Origin: Poa pratensis
Taxonomy: Eukaryota; Streptophyta; Magnoliopsida; Poales; Poaceae
Direction: 5' to 3'
Assembly (NCBI GenBank): GCA_947311845.1
Contig: CAMZMU010000111.1
Location: forward strand, 23,411,023-23,475,022
Length of the DNA: 64,000 nt
Below, one piece after another: positions 24,870 to 35,865 of the stretch; the first letter of the stretch is position 1, and each line of letters starts with the position of its first letter. The notes under the pieces are model-generated. The model was not told where the DNA came from and did no database searches. It saw nothing but the letters and a program-made list of their open reading frames with translations. The position numbers and the translations under genes are program-made.

Positions 24870-26424
24870 TGATGCAAACACTTCTCGTTGGGAGACCCCA
24901 AGAGGAAGGTATGATGTAGCAGCAGCAAGTTTTCCCTCAGAAAGAAACCAAGGTTATCGAACCAGTAGGAGCAACGATCTTCAGAAGGTTGTTGGCGGCC
25001 GTTACTCGATCACCAACGTGGACCTGCACACAACACAATCAAACTACTTTGCCCCAACGAAACAGTGAGGTTGTCAATCTCACCGGCTTGCTGAAAACAA
25101 AGGATTAAACGTCTCGTGTGGAAAATGAGTATTAAATTGCAGCGAATGAAAAAGGAACAGTTTGCAGTTTGTGGTTTAATCAGTGTAAAAGAATGGACCG
25201 GGGTCCACAGTTCACTAGTGGTGTCTCTCCATAAAGATAACTAACATGTTGGGTAAACAAATTACAGCTGGGCAATTGACAAATAGTGAGCGCATGACAA
25301 TGCATATACATGACATGATGATTACTATGATATTTAATTGGGCATTACGACAAGATACATAGACCGTTATCCAACAGCGTCTATGACTAATAATCCACCG
25401 CCGGGTTGTCATCCGAGTTCCCCGTTGGTATTAAGTTGCAAGCAACGGATAATTGCATTAAGTAAAGCGCGTAATGTAAACAAACACATATGCCCGTGGA
25501 CATAGCATCGTTAGGTTATCCCTAGTGGCAACAGCACATCCACAACCTTAGAACTTTCTGTCACTGTCCCAGATTAAACGGAGGCATGAACCCACTATCT
25601 AGCATAAATACTCCTCTTGGAGTTACAAGCATCTACTTGGCCAAAGCATCTACTAGCAACGGAAGCATGCAAGATCATAAATAACATAGGGCATAGATTG
25701 ATAATCAACTTGACATAATATTCAATATTCATCGGATCCCAGCAAACACAACATGTAGCATTACAATAATATGATCTTGATCATGTAGGGCAGCTCACAA
25801 GATCTAAACATGATGGCACAAATGGAGAGACAACCATCTAGCTACTGCTATGGACCCGTAGTCCAAGGATGAACTACTCACGCATCACTCGGAGGCAGGC
25901 ATGGCGATGTAGAAGCCTCCGGTGACGATTCCCCTCTCCGGCAGGGTGCCGGGAAGAGGTTCTGGACCCTCCCGAGCTAGGGTTGACGGCGGCGGCGTCT
26001 CTGGAACTTTTCGTGGATAATGGCTCGGCCCTTAGGGTTTTGCGTCGGGGGGAATAAGTAGGCGAAAGGGCGGCGGCTGGCGACCCCCGTGGGGCCCACA
26101 CCACCCCAGGGCGCGCCAGGGGGGGACCCGCGCCCTGGCTGCGTGTGGGGCCCACGTGGCCCTCCTCTGCTGCTTCTTCCTCCATCTAGTGTTCTGATAA
26201 AATAGCATCCCCCGTGAAGTTTCGTCCAATTCCGAGAATATTTCCAGACTAGCTTTCTGGAATACAAAAACAGCAGAAAACAGGAACTGGCGCTTCGGCA
26301 TCTTGTTAATAGGTTAGTCCCGGAAAATGTATAAAAGTGACATAAAGTAGATGCAAAACATGTAACAATTGGTATAAAACAAGCATGGAACATCAAAAAT
26401 TATGGATACGTTGGAGACGTATCA
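24870..26424 (-). repeat. Element C 5' LTR
   Basis: 1555 bp, TGATGCAAAC...GAGACGTATCA, next to the primer site. It has a GC-rich hairpin at 26083-26161. Confidence 0.93.
26083..26161. repeat. GC-rich hairpin, LTR C copy 2
   Basis: The arms CCCCCGTGGGGCCCACACC and CCCCAGGGCGCG are mirrored by CGCGCCCTGG and GTGTGGGGCCCACGTGG. Confidence 0.75.
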
Positions 26425-26429
26425 TCACC

Positions 26430-29400
26430 CCATATACCAGTCCCAGAAACACTGGCTATATGACAGCTTGGTAAACAAAGGCATAACCAAATTTATTCAT
26501 AAGGCTTCGAGTTCGAACCGATACAACATATTACATTCACGGGTGAGGCTCCCGCTCTTGCGCAACGGCGCACACAACAGTATGTACATTATTTTTCTAA
26601 CATCAGCCTCAAGCGGTAGTGGCAGCGGAAACATAGACGGTAGCGTGGCGTCAACGGGCTTTACTCCACAGGGTTCTGCCTGGAATACGGGTTCCTAGTT
26701 CTCATAGAGCGGGTACTCGGCGACAGGTTCAGCAGGGTCTGGCCACATGAAAAGCCAGGTAAGTACTTTGAAGTACTTGCAAGACATCAGCCCAAAAACA
26801 AGCAAGGTCTACCTATATGACATGGCATGATTCAGAAAGTAGCATGGCATGAGGTCGGTTGCAAGGATGAGTCCAAGCTTAACGGTTGGACATAACTTAC
26901 CTACTTACCTTAGCAGGGCGGTTTTCACGTTATCGAGTGAGATCACGTTTCTCACTCAACAACTCGTAACCACAACTACGCATTCAAGCCTCTAGCCAAC
27001 TCTGGCTTAAACAACAACTTTCCGAGTCCTTAGCCAACTCTGGCTTGACTCACAACAGTTCCTGTGTTCATTGGTCTCGACTTATTTATTCTCCAAGTTC
27101 GACTGGACCGACTCATAGTGTGACTTGACCCAAACAGCGTCCCATAACCTAGGGACAAGGCTAGAATCTAGATTTACACTCTCGAGAGGTTGCAACATTT
27201 ATCCACACGCTGAAGTCTAGGCTTGTACCGCCGGTACCAAGGTACTAGAACCAATCATGGCGACAGCACAAACCCATACTTCCACAACCGTTATCTTACC
27301 CGGACACTCCCTGTATAGCCACCGACATAACTCTACGCCTTATGAAGAAGTGAATCCGGCACGTCCCCAACAGATGAGCGACGCCTAGCTCCGGAACCTT
27401 CACAAGCCTAGCCCCGACCACAAAGGTAACCGACTAGACTTGCCAACAGGGTGGCGTCAAAGGAGGCCTGATAAAACACTTAGTCATGGTCCGCCCATGT
27501 GAACGACGCATGGTGTGCAAGTGGTGCTTGGTGAGTGGCACTATGTGACTCAATCTAGTCGAGGGAGGTGGTTATCTTCTTAGTCAATTTCTTTATTTCA
27601 GTTCCCAACATGATACCAGCAACACAAGCATATGCACATACAACAGTACAGAACAACATAATACTTGCATGTAAAGACAACAACAGAACAATAATAATAA
27701 TACCCGGGTGACGGTGGCGGGAGACCCGGCCGGTGTCACTCGGGGGTTAGTGTTCACAGAATAATTGCATAATATTTCACCGTAAAAGAATGAACCGAAA
27801 AGCACTCATAAAAATGAGAGAGCATCCATTCCACTCAAGGGTTACCCCGACGTGGTGTCAGCAATCTCGGCAAAAGAACCACGGAAAAGTCGGCTCCCCA
27901 GCGTCGCAGTCCGGTTGGTCTATGCCAACCATATTTGACGGGGGGACAAGGCAACTAACGCTTTTGGCAAATGCCCCCAACCCCGAGGATCATAAGACGA
28001 CATTCGTCCGCTCCTCACCTCGGCGCTGAGGAAAGAACCAAACAAAGCCCCGCAAGCGAGACGCACAGTTGTAATAATTCCCCCATTCCCTTGACTGAGG
28101 TGGTAGAACCGACCATTGCCCCGAGAAAGTGAGTGTTGCACATATAAGCAATATAAGGGGGTGCAATAATTTAACATGCGGTATGACATGTGAGATGCAA
28201 CAGATAATAATTCAACCGACAACATATTTCTAAGTTCGACCAAGTTTGAAATTGGGTTGGTGGCTTGCCTTCAGGTTCGGGAATAACTTCTACTCCGTCG
28301 GAAAGGTTTGAATCTATCAAACAAGACAAACATGCATTAAAACCATTTCTAGGGTTTTTAAATAAATGCCAAAACAATAAATTCCAAATAAATCTTTTCT
28401 GGTTCCATTTGAAAGAGAAAATTCAAACTAAGCCAACAAAATTGGTTTCACATTTTTCTGACTATTTTTCAGAGAGATATTGCATTTTGAAATCTGTTTC
28501 ATTTTCTGCCCTTTTCCAATATAAAAATAAACAGAAAAATTAAAACAGGAAAACGGTTCGAAATGTTTAAAACCCTGACCAGTGGGACCCACTGGTCAGT
28601 GACTCATAAAACCCGAAACGTTATTTCTCCTCCCGCGCGAAAACAGAAGAAAACCGGCGATGCTCCGGCGAACTCACCGGCGAGGGATTGTGGCGGCTAG
28701 GGCAAGGCAGAGGGAGGGAGAGGAAGCAGACGGGCTTGGGGAGGGCTGGCGCAGCTCGTCCACGCACTCGCGGATCACGGCGAGCCCGTGCGGCAGCAGA
28801 GCTTCTTCCCCGGCGGCGGGAGCTTGCGGTCGTGGACGGACTCGACGTTCCTGGCCACCAATCACCCTGGCGAGCGCGGCATCGTCATCGCCATGTTCCA
28901 GGAGTGCTCTGGGTGGGAGGAATCGACGGGTGGGTGGTTGTGGTGAGGGAATCGAGCGAGGGGCAGTGCGGTGAGGAAGGGCTCGATTCCGGCGAGGTGT
29001 TGCTTCTCTGGGCTCGTGGCTGGGGTGGAGGGCGACTGAGGGTGTGGGAGAGGTGGTGCGGTGCTCAGCGGTGGCCGGGGTGGCCTTTTATAGCGTCCGC
29101 GCGCGGCGGCCGGAGTTATGGCGCTGCGAGGTGTCGCCACGGCGTGAGAAGGGCGGTGGCGGAGCGTTGCGATGCCGGTGGCACAGGAGGAGCACGAGGG
29201 AAATGCGGCGGCGACGGACCGGTCCGAGCGGCGCGAAAGGCGCTGACAGGAGAGGCCGGCGGCGCTGTGCCGTGCGGCGCGTCGCGTAGTGCTTGGCGCG
29301 TCCGTGCGGCCGCCGTCCGGCGCTCCCTCCGGCGACGCGTGGTGTTGGGAGGTGAGGGCAGTGAAGGCGTGCAAGCTGGGCTGGATTAGGAGGGTAGGGG

Positions 29401-30180
29401 AGCAGAACGGCGACGACCAAAATCGGGCGGCGCCGCCTGGCACGGCCACGTCGACGGTGATCGCCGTTCTGGACATGCCAGAACCGGCATCACCACGTAT
29501 CTCTCACCTCAGAGCTCCAAAAGCAACGAGGTTTTCACCACTGTGCGCCAAATTCAATTTCCTACAACTTTTGTGACTACACTTTTTGCAAATTTGAAAC
29601 TTGGTCCGACTAGAATTTGAGAAAAACAGCACTGGCCAGAAATGGAAATTTAATGTTTGGGGTGGTAGATGGTGTTGGATGGCCTGGCCCTTTTGTCCTG
29701 AGGTAGGAGTGATGAATTTGAGCCTATCCATGCCTTGGTTTCATCTAGGAGAATTAGTTTGGCTAGGTTTTAAAAAGATTTGAGAAAAAGGGCAGAACAC
29801 AAAAAGAATTGTGGAGGAAAATTTTCCAAGTCATGGCACCACATTTTTGCATAAAAGTGATCCACATCAACTAGGGAGTGTCCCCTAATTGTTGCAGAAT
29901 TTTTGGAGACATTAAAATAGGGGTTTCTTTGTAAGGTCAATTAAAAGGGCATTTTTCCAAAAAGGAAAAAGAAATTATCCAATAAATATTTATCCAGAAA
30001 TAAAATCACAAATGCAAGTACCAAGTGGGAGGAGAATTATATGCACAAGATCGCACTTGGTTTGTCATGTTTGCAAGGTTCAGGAATTCAAAAGGATTTT
30101 CCAGAGGTTTAAAAATCCAGATGCAATTTAAATCAATTAAAAGGGAAATTTTTAAAAGGGCCAAAATTCAGGGTGTTACA
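26430..30180 (-). repeat. Element B 3' LTR (main part; first 32 bp at 19841-19872)
   Basis: After removal of element C and one TSD copy this LTR is about 3783 bp. It matches 35866-39652 almost base for base. The GC-rich block 28620-29480 is the promoter and leader part, with a TATA box at 29092-29084 on the minus strand. The long frames in it on both strands are composition artefacts. Confidence 0.95.
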
Positions 30181-30195
30181 GACCTTCCCCCCTTA
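30181..30195 (-). other. Element B polypurine tract
   Basis: On the minus strand TTAAGGGGGGAAGGTC abuts the 3' LTR start. Confidence 0.85.
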
Positions 30196-30588
30196 AGATG
30201 AATCTCGTCCTCGAGATTCCTGTTGCTCGTTGAATAGATACGGATATTCTGTCCTTAGCAAATCTTCGCGCTCCCAGGTTGCCTCTTCCTCTGTGTGCTT
30301 GTCCCACTGAACCTTGTAGAACTTAGTGACTTTGCTGCGAGTGCGGCGTTCTGACTCATCCAAGATTCTGACGGGGTGTTCCTCGTAAGTCAGTTCGCTG
30401 CTTAACTCCAGTTCCTTAAAGTCAGCCTGCTTGGTTGGGGGTGAGATGCACTTCCTTAGCTGGGATACGTGGAAGACATCGTGTACTCCAGCCAATTCCT
30501 CTGGCAGTTCTAGTTGGTAGGCTACTGATCCTTTCCTTGCCACAATCTTAAAAGGTCCAATAAATCTTGGGGCAAGCTTTCCTTTCAC
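30193..30588 (-). pseudogene. Element B integrase C-terminus with chromodomain
   Basis: The GPFKIVARKGSVAYQLELP and HDVFHVSQLRKC motifs mark the end of gypsy integrase. VRILDESERRTRSKVTKF and VQWDKHTEEEATWEREDLL form a chromodomain, which in chromoviruses is thought to steer integration to marked chromatin. The segment is open to its stop but out of frame with the rest of IN. Confidence 0.9.
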
Positions 30589-30599
30589 GTGGAATCTTT

Positions 30600-31696
30600 T
30601 CAGTCCCTTGAGAGGGTTACTCGAAGATAGACATAGTCGTTTTCCTTGAATTGAATCTGACGGTGTCGCCGGTCATAATAACTTTTCTGGCGGGATTGCG
30701 CTGCCTTGAGCCGGTCCCGAATCAGACGTACTTGCTTTTCTGCCTCCATCAAATCATCGGGCTTAAAGATCTTGCGGTCTCCAACTTCAGACCAGTTTAA
30801 CGGGGTCCTGCATTTTCTCCCATACAGGGCTTCAAAGGGTGACACTTAAGACTGCCTTGGTAGCTGTTGTTGTATGAAACTCCGCGTAGGGCAAGCTATC
30901 TTCCCAACCTGCTCCATAGGCGAGTACACACGAGCGGAGCATATCCTCTAGGATTTGATTGACCCGCTCGGTCTGACCGTCTGTCTGAGGATGATAGGCT
31001 GTGCTGAAGGATAGCTTCGTCCCATGGCCTGATGTAGGCTCGTCCAAAATTTGGAGGTGAATTGGGTACCTCTATCCGACACAATGGTCTTCGGGACTCC
31101 GTGGAGTTTGACAATCTTGTTTACATAGAGTTGTGCCAGCTGGTCCGAGCGGTACGTTGTCTTGACGGGGATAAAATGGGATACCTTCGTCAAACGGTCG
31201 ACAATGACCCAATAGAATCATTCCCCGGCTGGACTTGGGAAGTCCGACAATGAAATCCATGCTTATATTGTCCCATTTCCACTCGGGTACCTTAAGGGGT
31301 TGGAGATATCCGGCGGGTTTCTGATGCTCGGCCTTCACTAGGTTGCATACATTGCAGCTTGCGACGTAGTAGGCGATATCCTTCTTCATACCGACCACCA
31401 GAATGTTTGCTCAAGTCTTGGTACATCTTGGTGCCTCCCGGGTGAATGGAATAGGCAGACTCGTGGGCTTCCCTGAGAATCTGCTGTATCAGCGTGGCCT
31501 TGTAGGGTACACAAAGGCGGGTACCGAAACGGAGTACTCCTTGGCTGTCTAATGAAAAGTCCTTGGCCTGGCCCAACGGTATCTTGGCCTTGATCTTGCC
31601 TAGGCCGGGGTCGTTGGCCTGCTCGGTCTTTATCTCTTCCTCCAGGTCTGGCTTTACCTCCATGGTGCTTAGGTAGGCCTTGTTTCCTACGCACAA
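30600..31696 (-). pseudogene. Element B integrase catalytic region (broken)
   Basis: The pieces read in order: zinc-binding part ([26 protein letters not shown]), [28 protein letters not shown] (catalytic Asp), [15 protein letters not shown] (catalytic Glu), and [15 protein letters not shown]. At least five frame changes are needed between them, so the gene is dead. Confidence 0.9.
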
Positions 31697-31698
31697 GT

Positions 31699-32241
31699 TT
31701 AGCTTCGCGAACTCTTCTCCAGACTTGGCCGTACTTTAGGGGGCTTCCTGCTCAGAGCATCGGCTACCACGTTGGCCTTTCCGGGATGATAGTGAATCCC
31801 GAGGTCGTAGTCCTTGATTACTTCTAGCCATCTTCTCTGCCTTAGATTGAGGTCAGGCTGGGTGAAGATATACTTCAAGCTTTGTGGTCCGTGTAGATCT
31901 CGCATCTTCGACCAATAAGGTGATGTCGCCAAGTCTTCAGGCGAGTATGACAGCGGCTAACTCCAAGTCGTGGGTGGGATAGTTGAGCTCGTGGGTCTTG
32001 AGTTGCCTTGACACATACGCATGACCTTTCCTTCTTGCATGAGTACGGCTCCTAGCCCATTTCTGCAGGCATCACAGTATACGGTAAAATCCTTGGCATC
32101 ATCAGGCAACACCAGAATTGGGGCTGTGGTTAACCGAGTCTTCAACTCGTTGAAACTTTCTTCACACTCGTCTGTCCAGGCATACTTGCGATTTTTCTTC
32201 AATAATTCCGTCATGGGCTTGGCTATCTTGGAAAAGTTCAA
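31699..32241 (-). pseudogene. Element B RNase H region
   Basis: [32 protein letters not shown] and [20 protein letters not shown] with ADALSRKP show the RNase H domain and the linker to IN. Frame is lost between 31933 and 31957. Confidence 0.88.
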
Positions 32242-32941
32242 TGAATCTGCGGTAGTAACCAGCCAATCCTAAAAGCTCCTGATTTCTGACACATTGGTGG
32301 GGTCTTCCAGTTTAACACATCGGAGATCTTGGGGTTTACAGCCACACCGGCTCCAGATAACACATGCCCTAGGAATTCCACTTCCTTTAACCAGAACTGG
32401 CATTTGCTGTACTTGGCATAAAGTTGTTGCTCACGCATTCTTCCAAGAACCATTCTGAGGTGTTCGGCGTGCTCCTCCTCATTTTTGGAGTAGATGAGGA
32501 TGTCGTCGATAAACACACAACAAACTTGTCGAGATACTCCATGAATACCTTGTTCATCATGCCCATGAAGTAGGCTGGAGCATTTGTTAGACCGAAGACA
32601 TAACTGTGCATTCATACAGTCCATATCTGGTGGTGAAGGCGGTCTTGGGAATGTCACTTTCCGAATCTTCAGCTGGTAATATCCCGTGCGGAGATCAATC
32701 TTGGAGAATACTCGGGCACCACGGAGTTGGTCGAATAAATCATTGATTCTTGGGAGTGGGTACTTATTCTTGATGGTGACATCATTGAGAGCACGATAGT
32801 CAATGCATAATCGGAGGGTACCATCGCTCTTCTTGCAAACAAAACCGGTGATCCCCATGGTGAAATGCTTGGGCGGATGAATTTCTTCTGGATCAGTTCA
32901 TCAAGCTGTTTCTTCAGTTCCACTAGCTCGGGACTTGTCAT
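32238..32941 (-). pseudogene. Element B reverse transcriptase (broken)
   Basis: [36 protein letters not shown] and the catalytic [11 protein letters not shown] are visible, but the [18 protein letters not shown] piece lies in a different frame (32611-32387). The start of RT ([17 protein letters not shown]) is in yet another (32941-32669). Confidence 0.9.
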
Positions 32942-33665
32942 ACGGTAATGTTCTTGAATATTGGGTTTGTTCCCGGTACAACTTCAATTGCAAATTCAAT
33001 ATCACGGTCAGGGGCATTCCGGGTAATTCATCTGGAAAAACATCCGGGTATTCACTGACCACATACACTTCCCCTATCTCCGGGGCTTGAGCAAGAAACA
33101 TCTTCGCATTTATCTGGTGAGGCTTATTTGGCACATAAGTGGTACGGATGCCTTCCGGGTTGGTGAGAGTAACTGCTCTAGTTGCACAGTCGATCTGAGC
33201 TGCATGCTGAACTAACCAATCCATACCCAGGATGGCGTCGAGACCGGGCACATTGAGGGTGCTGAGCTGAGCGGGAAATTTCACTTGATTGATGCTGATT
33301 GTCAGATCTTGACACATGGTGTTGTTTTCATCTCAGAGGCGGGGGTTTGTATCACCAAAAGATGGCCCAAAGGGAAACGGAAAACGGTGTTTGGCAACAA
33401 AATCCTTCGAGATGAAAGAGTGGGAAGCTCCAGAATCGAATAAAATCAGTGCGGGTTTAGTGTTGATAGTACACGTACCAAGCACTACGTCTGAAGCTTC
33501 ATAGGCTTCCTCTGCTGACATGTGGTGACACGGGCAACTTGGGTGGCTTGATCGCACCCGCGGGGTGGTTGTTGCCGGAGTTGCTGTTGTTGCCGTTGTG
33601 GAGGGGGCAATCCTTGATGTAGTGTCCCGTCTTGCCGCACTTGAACAGGAGTTTCCCTCTTGCAA
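32901..33665 (-). pseudogene. Element B aspartic protease
   Basis: The active site is ILFDSGASHSFIS near 33440, followed after a stop at about 33335 by a second half with LDAILGMDWL, the conserved C-terminal protease motif. Confidence 0.88.
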
Positions 33666-34635
33666 TCATCCACGAGGGGCGCTTGTGATAGAATCCTTCC
33701 CGGGGATATCCTTCCTTCCTGGGCTGGTTCCAAGAGTTCTGAGGAGCTGAGTATGATTGTTGGGCTGCCAAGTGCGTGGCTTTGAAGATCCCCTTCATGC
33801 TGGTTCTTACGGGGCTCGAACTTCCTCTTGTGGGAGTCATAGATTGAGCGGTGCTCCTTTTCTGAAATCAGTGCCGTGTTGATCATGGACTGGAAGTCTG
33901 GGAATGCAGAACACTGAGCTGAGTTTTTATGTCTGATGCATCCCATGAAGAAACCTGTCTTTCTTCTTTCTTCCGTGCTGATGTCTCAGGTGCATAGCGA
34001 GCAAGGTTGTTGAACTTGTCAGATATTCGCTGACGGACTTGCTGCCTTGTGTAAGTGCCAGAAATTCTTGCTGTTTCATCTTTATGAGACTTGAGGGAAT
34101 GTAGGCCTGCGGAATGCTTCCTGAAATTCTGCCCAAGTGACAGGGGGTCCATCGCCTCTTGCCTCCTTTTGGTTGTCCCACCAAATGCTGGCAGGGCCTT
34201 CAAGGTAGTGGGTGGCGAAGGGCACTTGGTCCTGCTCGTCCACGCGAGCAGTTCCAGTTTCTTTCCCATAGCACGGAGCCAATCATCAGCCTCAAGTGGG
34301 TCATCAGCATATGCGAACTTGGGCGGTTGTGTACGCTGGAAGTCTTGCAGCTTTGAGCGGCCTGGGGTGGAGCATTACGGGCTTGCATGTACGTGCCAAA
34401 CTCCTTCATGATCTGAGTCAGATGCTGGTTGTGGCGTTCATCCATCATCATCATAAACTGACTTGGGCTTGGTTCCTGACTTGGTGGAGGAGGAGGAGGT
34501 GGTTGCGGCGGCTCGGGATCCTCGCCAGCTTGTCGTGCGGAACGACGAACCGGGGTTCCTTGGCTGCCACTTGCACCAGTATTGGGCCTCATCCTGAACT
34601 GTTGAATGTAACGGCGCGTATCATGAGCATCCATA
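33485..34635 (-). pseudogene. Element B gag with zinc knuckle
   Basis: It starts MDAHDTRRYIQQF near 34635, then a Pro-rich linker, a gag core (HYLEGPASIWWDNQKEARGD, WAEFQEAF, KSVSEYL, EKEHRSIYDSHKRKF), and a zinc knuckle KCGKTGHYIKDC. The first Cys of the expected CX2CX4HX4C is replaced by a frame artefact (LLFKCG). At least five frame changes occur over 1.1 kb. Confidence 0.88.
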
Positions 34636-34903
34636 TGGGGAAGGGTAACATCCAAGGAAGAACCAAATGGAAACAGTTTGCAAAAGAAACACAAGCATGA
34701 TGTTATACAATGGATGATGGGGTTACAAGATCCAAGCACTCGCTATTTTACAAAAGATGCAAGATAAAGATACAAGCTACTCGCATATGATACAAGGTAC
34801 AAGCACAGGGTACAAGCTGCCGAGTGCAACTCTCCCACTACGTTATTCAAGCACGCGATACATCGGAAGGTATGGTACACTAAGCGATGTCGTCTCCAAG
34901 CGT

Positions 34904-35709
34904 CTAGAACTCCATCTCGAGGGGTGTCGCTGGCGTGGTGGTGTCGAGAGGCTCCTCCGCGGGACTGTAGTCGGGTGAAGCACGGTCGTCACGGGAGTCT
35001 CCGGAGTGACTCTGCGGCTCGGCCTGGACGCGACGACGCTGAGACCGAACGGGGGAGGTGTGCGTGTAGAAGTAAGTGGCGCTGCTACGAGTGCGGGAGG
35101 TGGCGTCGGAGCGGTAGACGAGGAGTGGCGGGAAGCCCCCTCCTAATCTGCTCGAGGGAACTGAGCCTAAAGGTGGGGAGACTAGGTGGGCGACTAGGAG
35201 TGCCGGGCCTGAAGCTCGCGTAATCTCGGCCAAGGCCACGTTGGCGCGAAGCGAGCCAAGCTGGAGGAGGGTGGTGCGGAGGTACTGGTGGAGATGAGTG
35301 GTGTACTGAATAAGGGCGGAGAGGGGTGAGCTAGGGTCACCTGGGTTGGGGAAAAGGGTATCCCCGCTGTCTACAGCCAACCTCGGAAAGTAGATGTAAC
35401 GGGTGCACTGCCTCATCACGGGGTCGACGGTGCGGAGGAACAGGATGGCATCTCCTGCAGCCTCCTGGATGGCGCGAGACGCCTGTGTACAGACACCGGA
35501 AGTGAGTCCGTGCTCGACCCCAGCGGACAAGGGCTGCGGACGAAGGCGGACGGTGGCGGTGAACTCCGCGGTGGTCCTGTCGAGACGGTGGTGGTACACG
35601 TGGTAAGTCGGGGGAGGTGAGCCTGGGTAGAGGTGGCCCCAGATCTCCTCAGAAGCTGCGGAAAGCCGGGGACGTACGCGGCGGTAGTCTCAGCGAGCAA
35701 CTCTGCCAT
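34904..35709 (-). pseudogene. Extra ORF between primer site and gag in element B, unknown function
   Basis: The ATG at 35709 starts MAELLAETTAAYVPGFPQLL. One frameshift near 35610 leads to a 231-codon frame ending at 34904 (YHHRLDRTTAEFTATVRLRP..., HLHQYLRTTLLQLGSLRANV..., and a Ser/Arg/Pro-rich tail). I recognise no domain. The sustained 270-codon reading after one correction, in a fixed place before gag, argues that it was a real gene of the family. Confidence 0.55.
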
Positions 35710-35847
35710 CTGTGACAGAGACAAAAATCAAATACGGTGAGCGTTAAGTTCAAAAGCGCAAACAGACAGAGAACAGTGGAAAAAGTTGGCAACACAACGA
35801 GTTCTATTTTACGTCGTCCAAGAACTAGGGTATCCTACAGGCAGTTA

Positions 35848-35860
35848 GGCTCTGATACCA
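35848..35860 (-). other. Element B primer-binding site (tRNA-iMet)
   Basis: On the minus strand TGGTATCAGAGCC lies five bases inside the 5' LTR. This is the common plant initiator-methionine tRNA primer site. Confidence 0.92.
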
Positions 35861-35865
35861 AGCTC

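Larger units (their letters stand above)
19873..26424 (-). mobile_element. Element C: non-autonomous LTR retrotransposon inserted in LTR B
   Basis: The ends are TGATGCAA...GAGACGTATCA with an exact TSD TCACC (19868-19872 and 26425-26429). LTRs are 19873-21420 (3') and 24870-26424 (5'). The 3.4-kb interior has a tRNA-Asp primer site and a polypurine tract but no PR, RT, RNase H or IN. Its 3' interior matches element A over about 700 bases, and A and C share primer tRNA, LTR end sequence and LTR hairpins. It was probably mobilised by enzymes of an A-like relative. Confidence 0.93.

Noticed and set aside
28660..29480. Long overlapping frames on both strands (up to 233 codons) in GC-rich DNA
   Set aside because: They lie in the promoter and leader part of LTR B, are repeated at 38090-38950 with frame changes between the copies, and show no protein family pattern.
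34904..35606. Plus-strand frames opposite the extra ORF of element B
   Set aside because: All other genes of B are on the minus strand and these have no motif.
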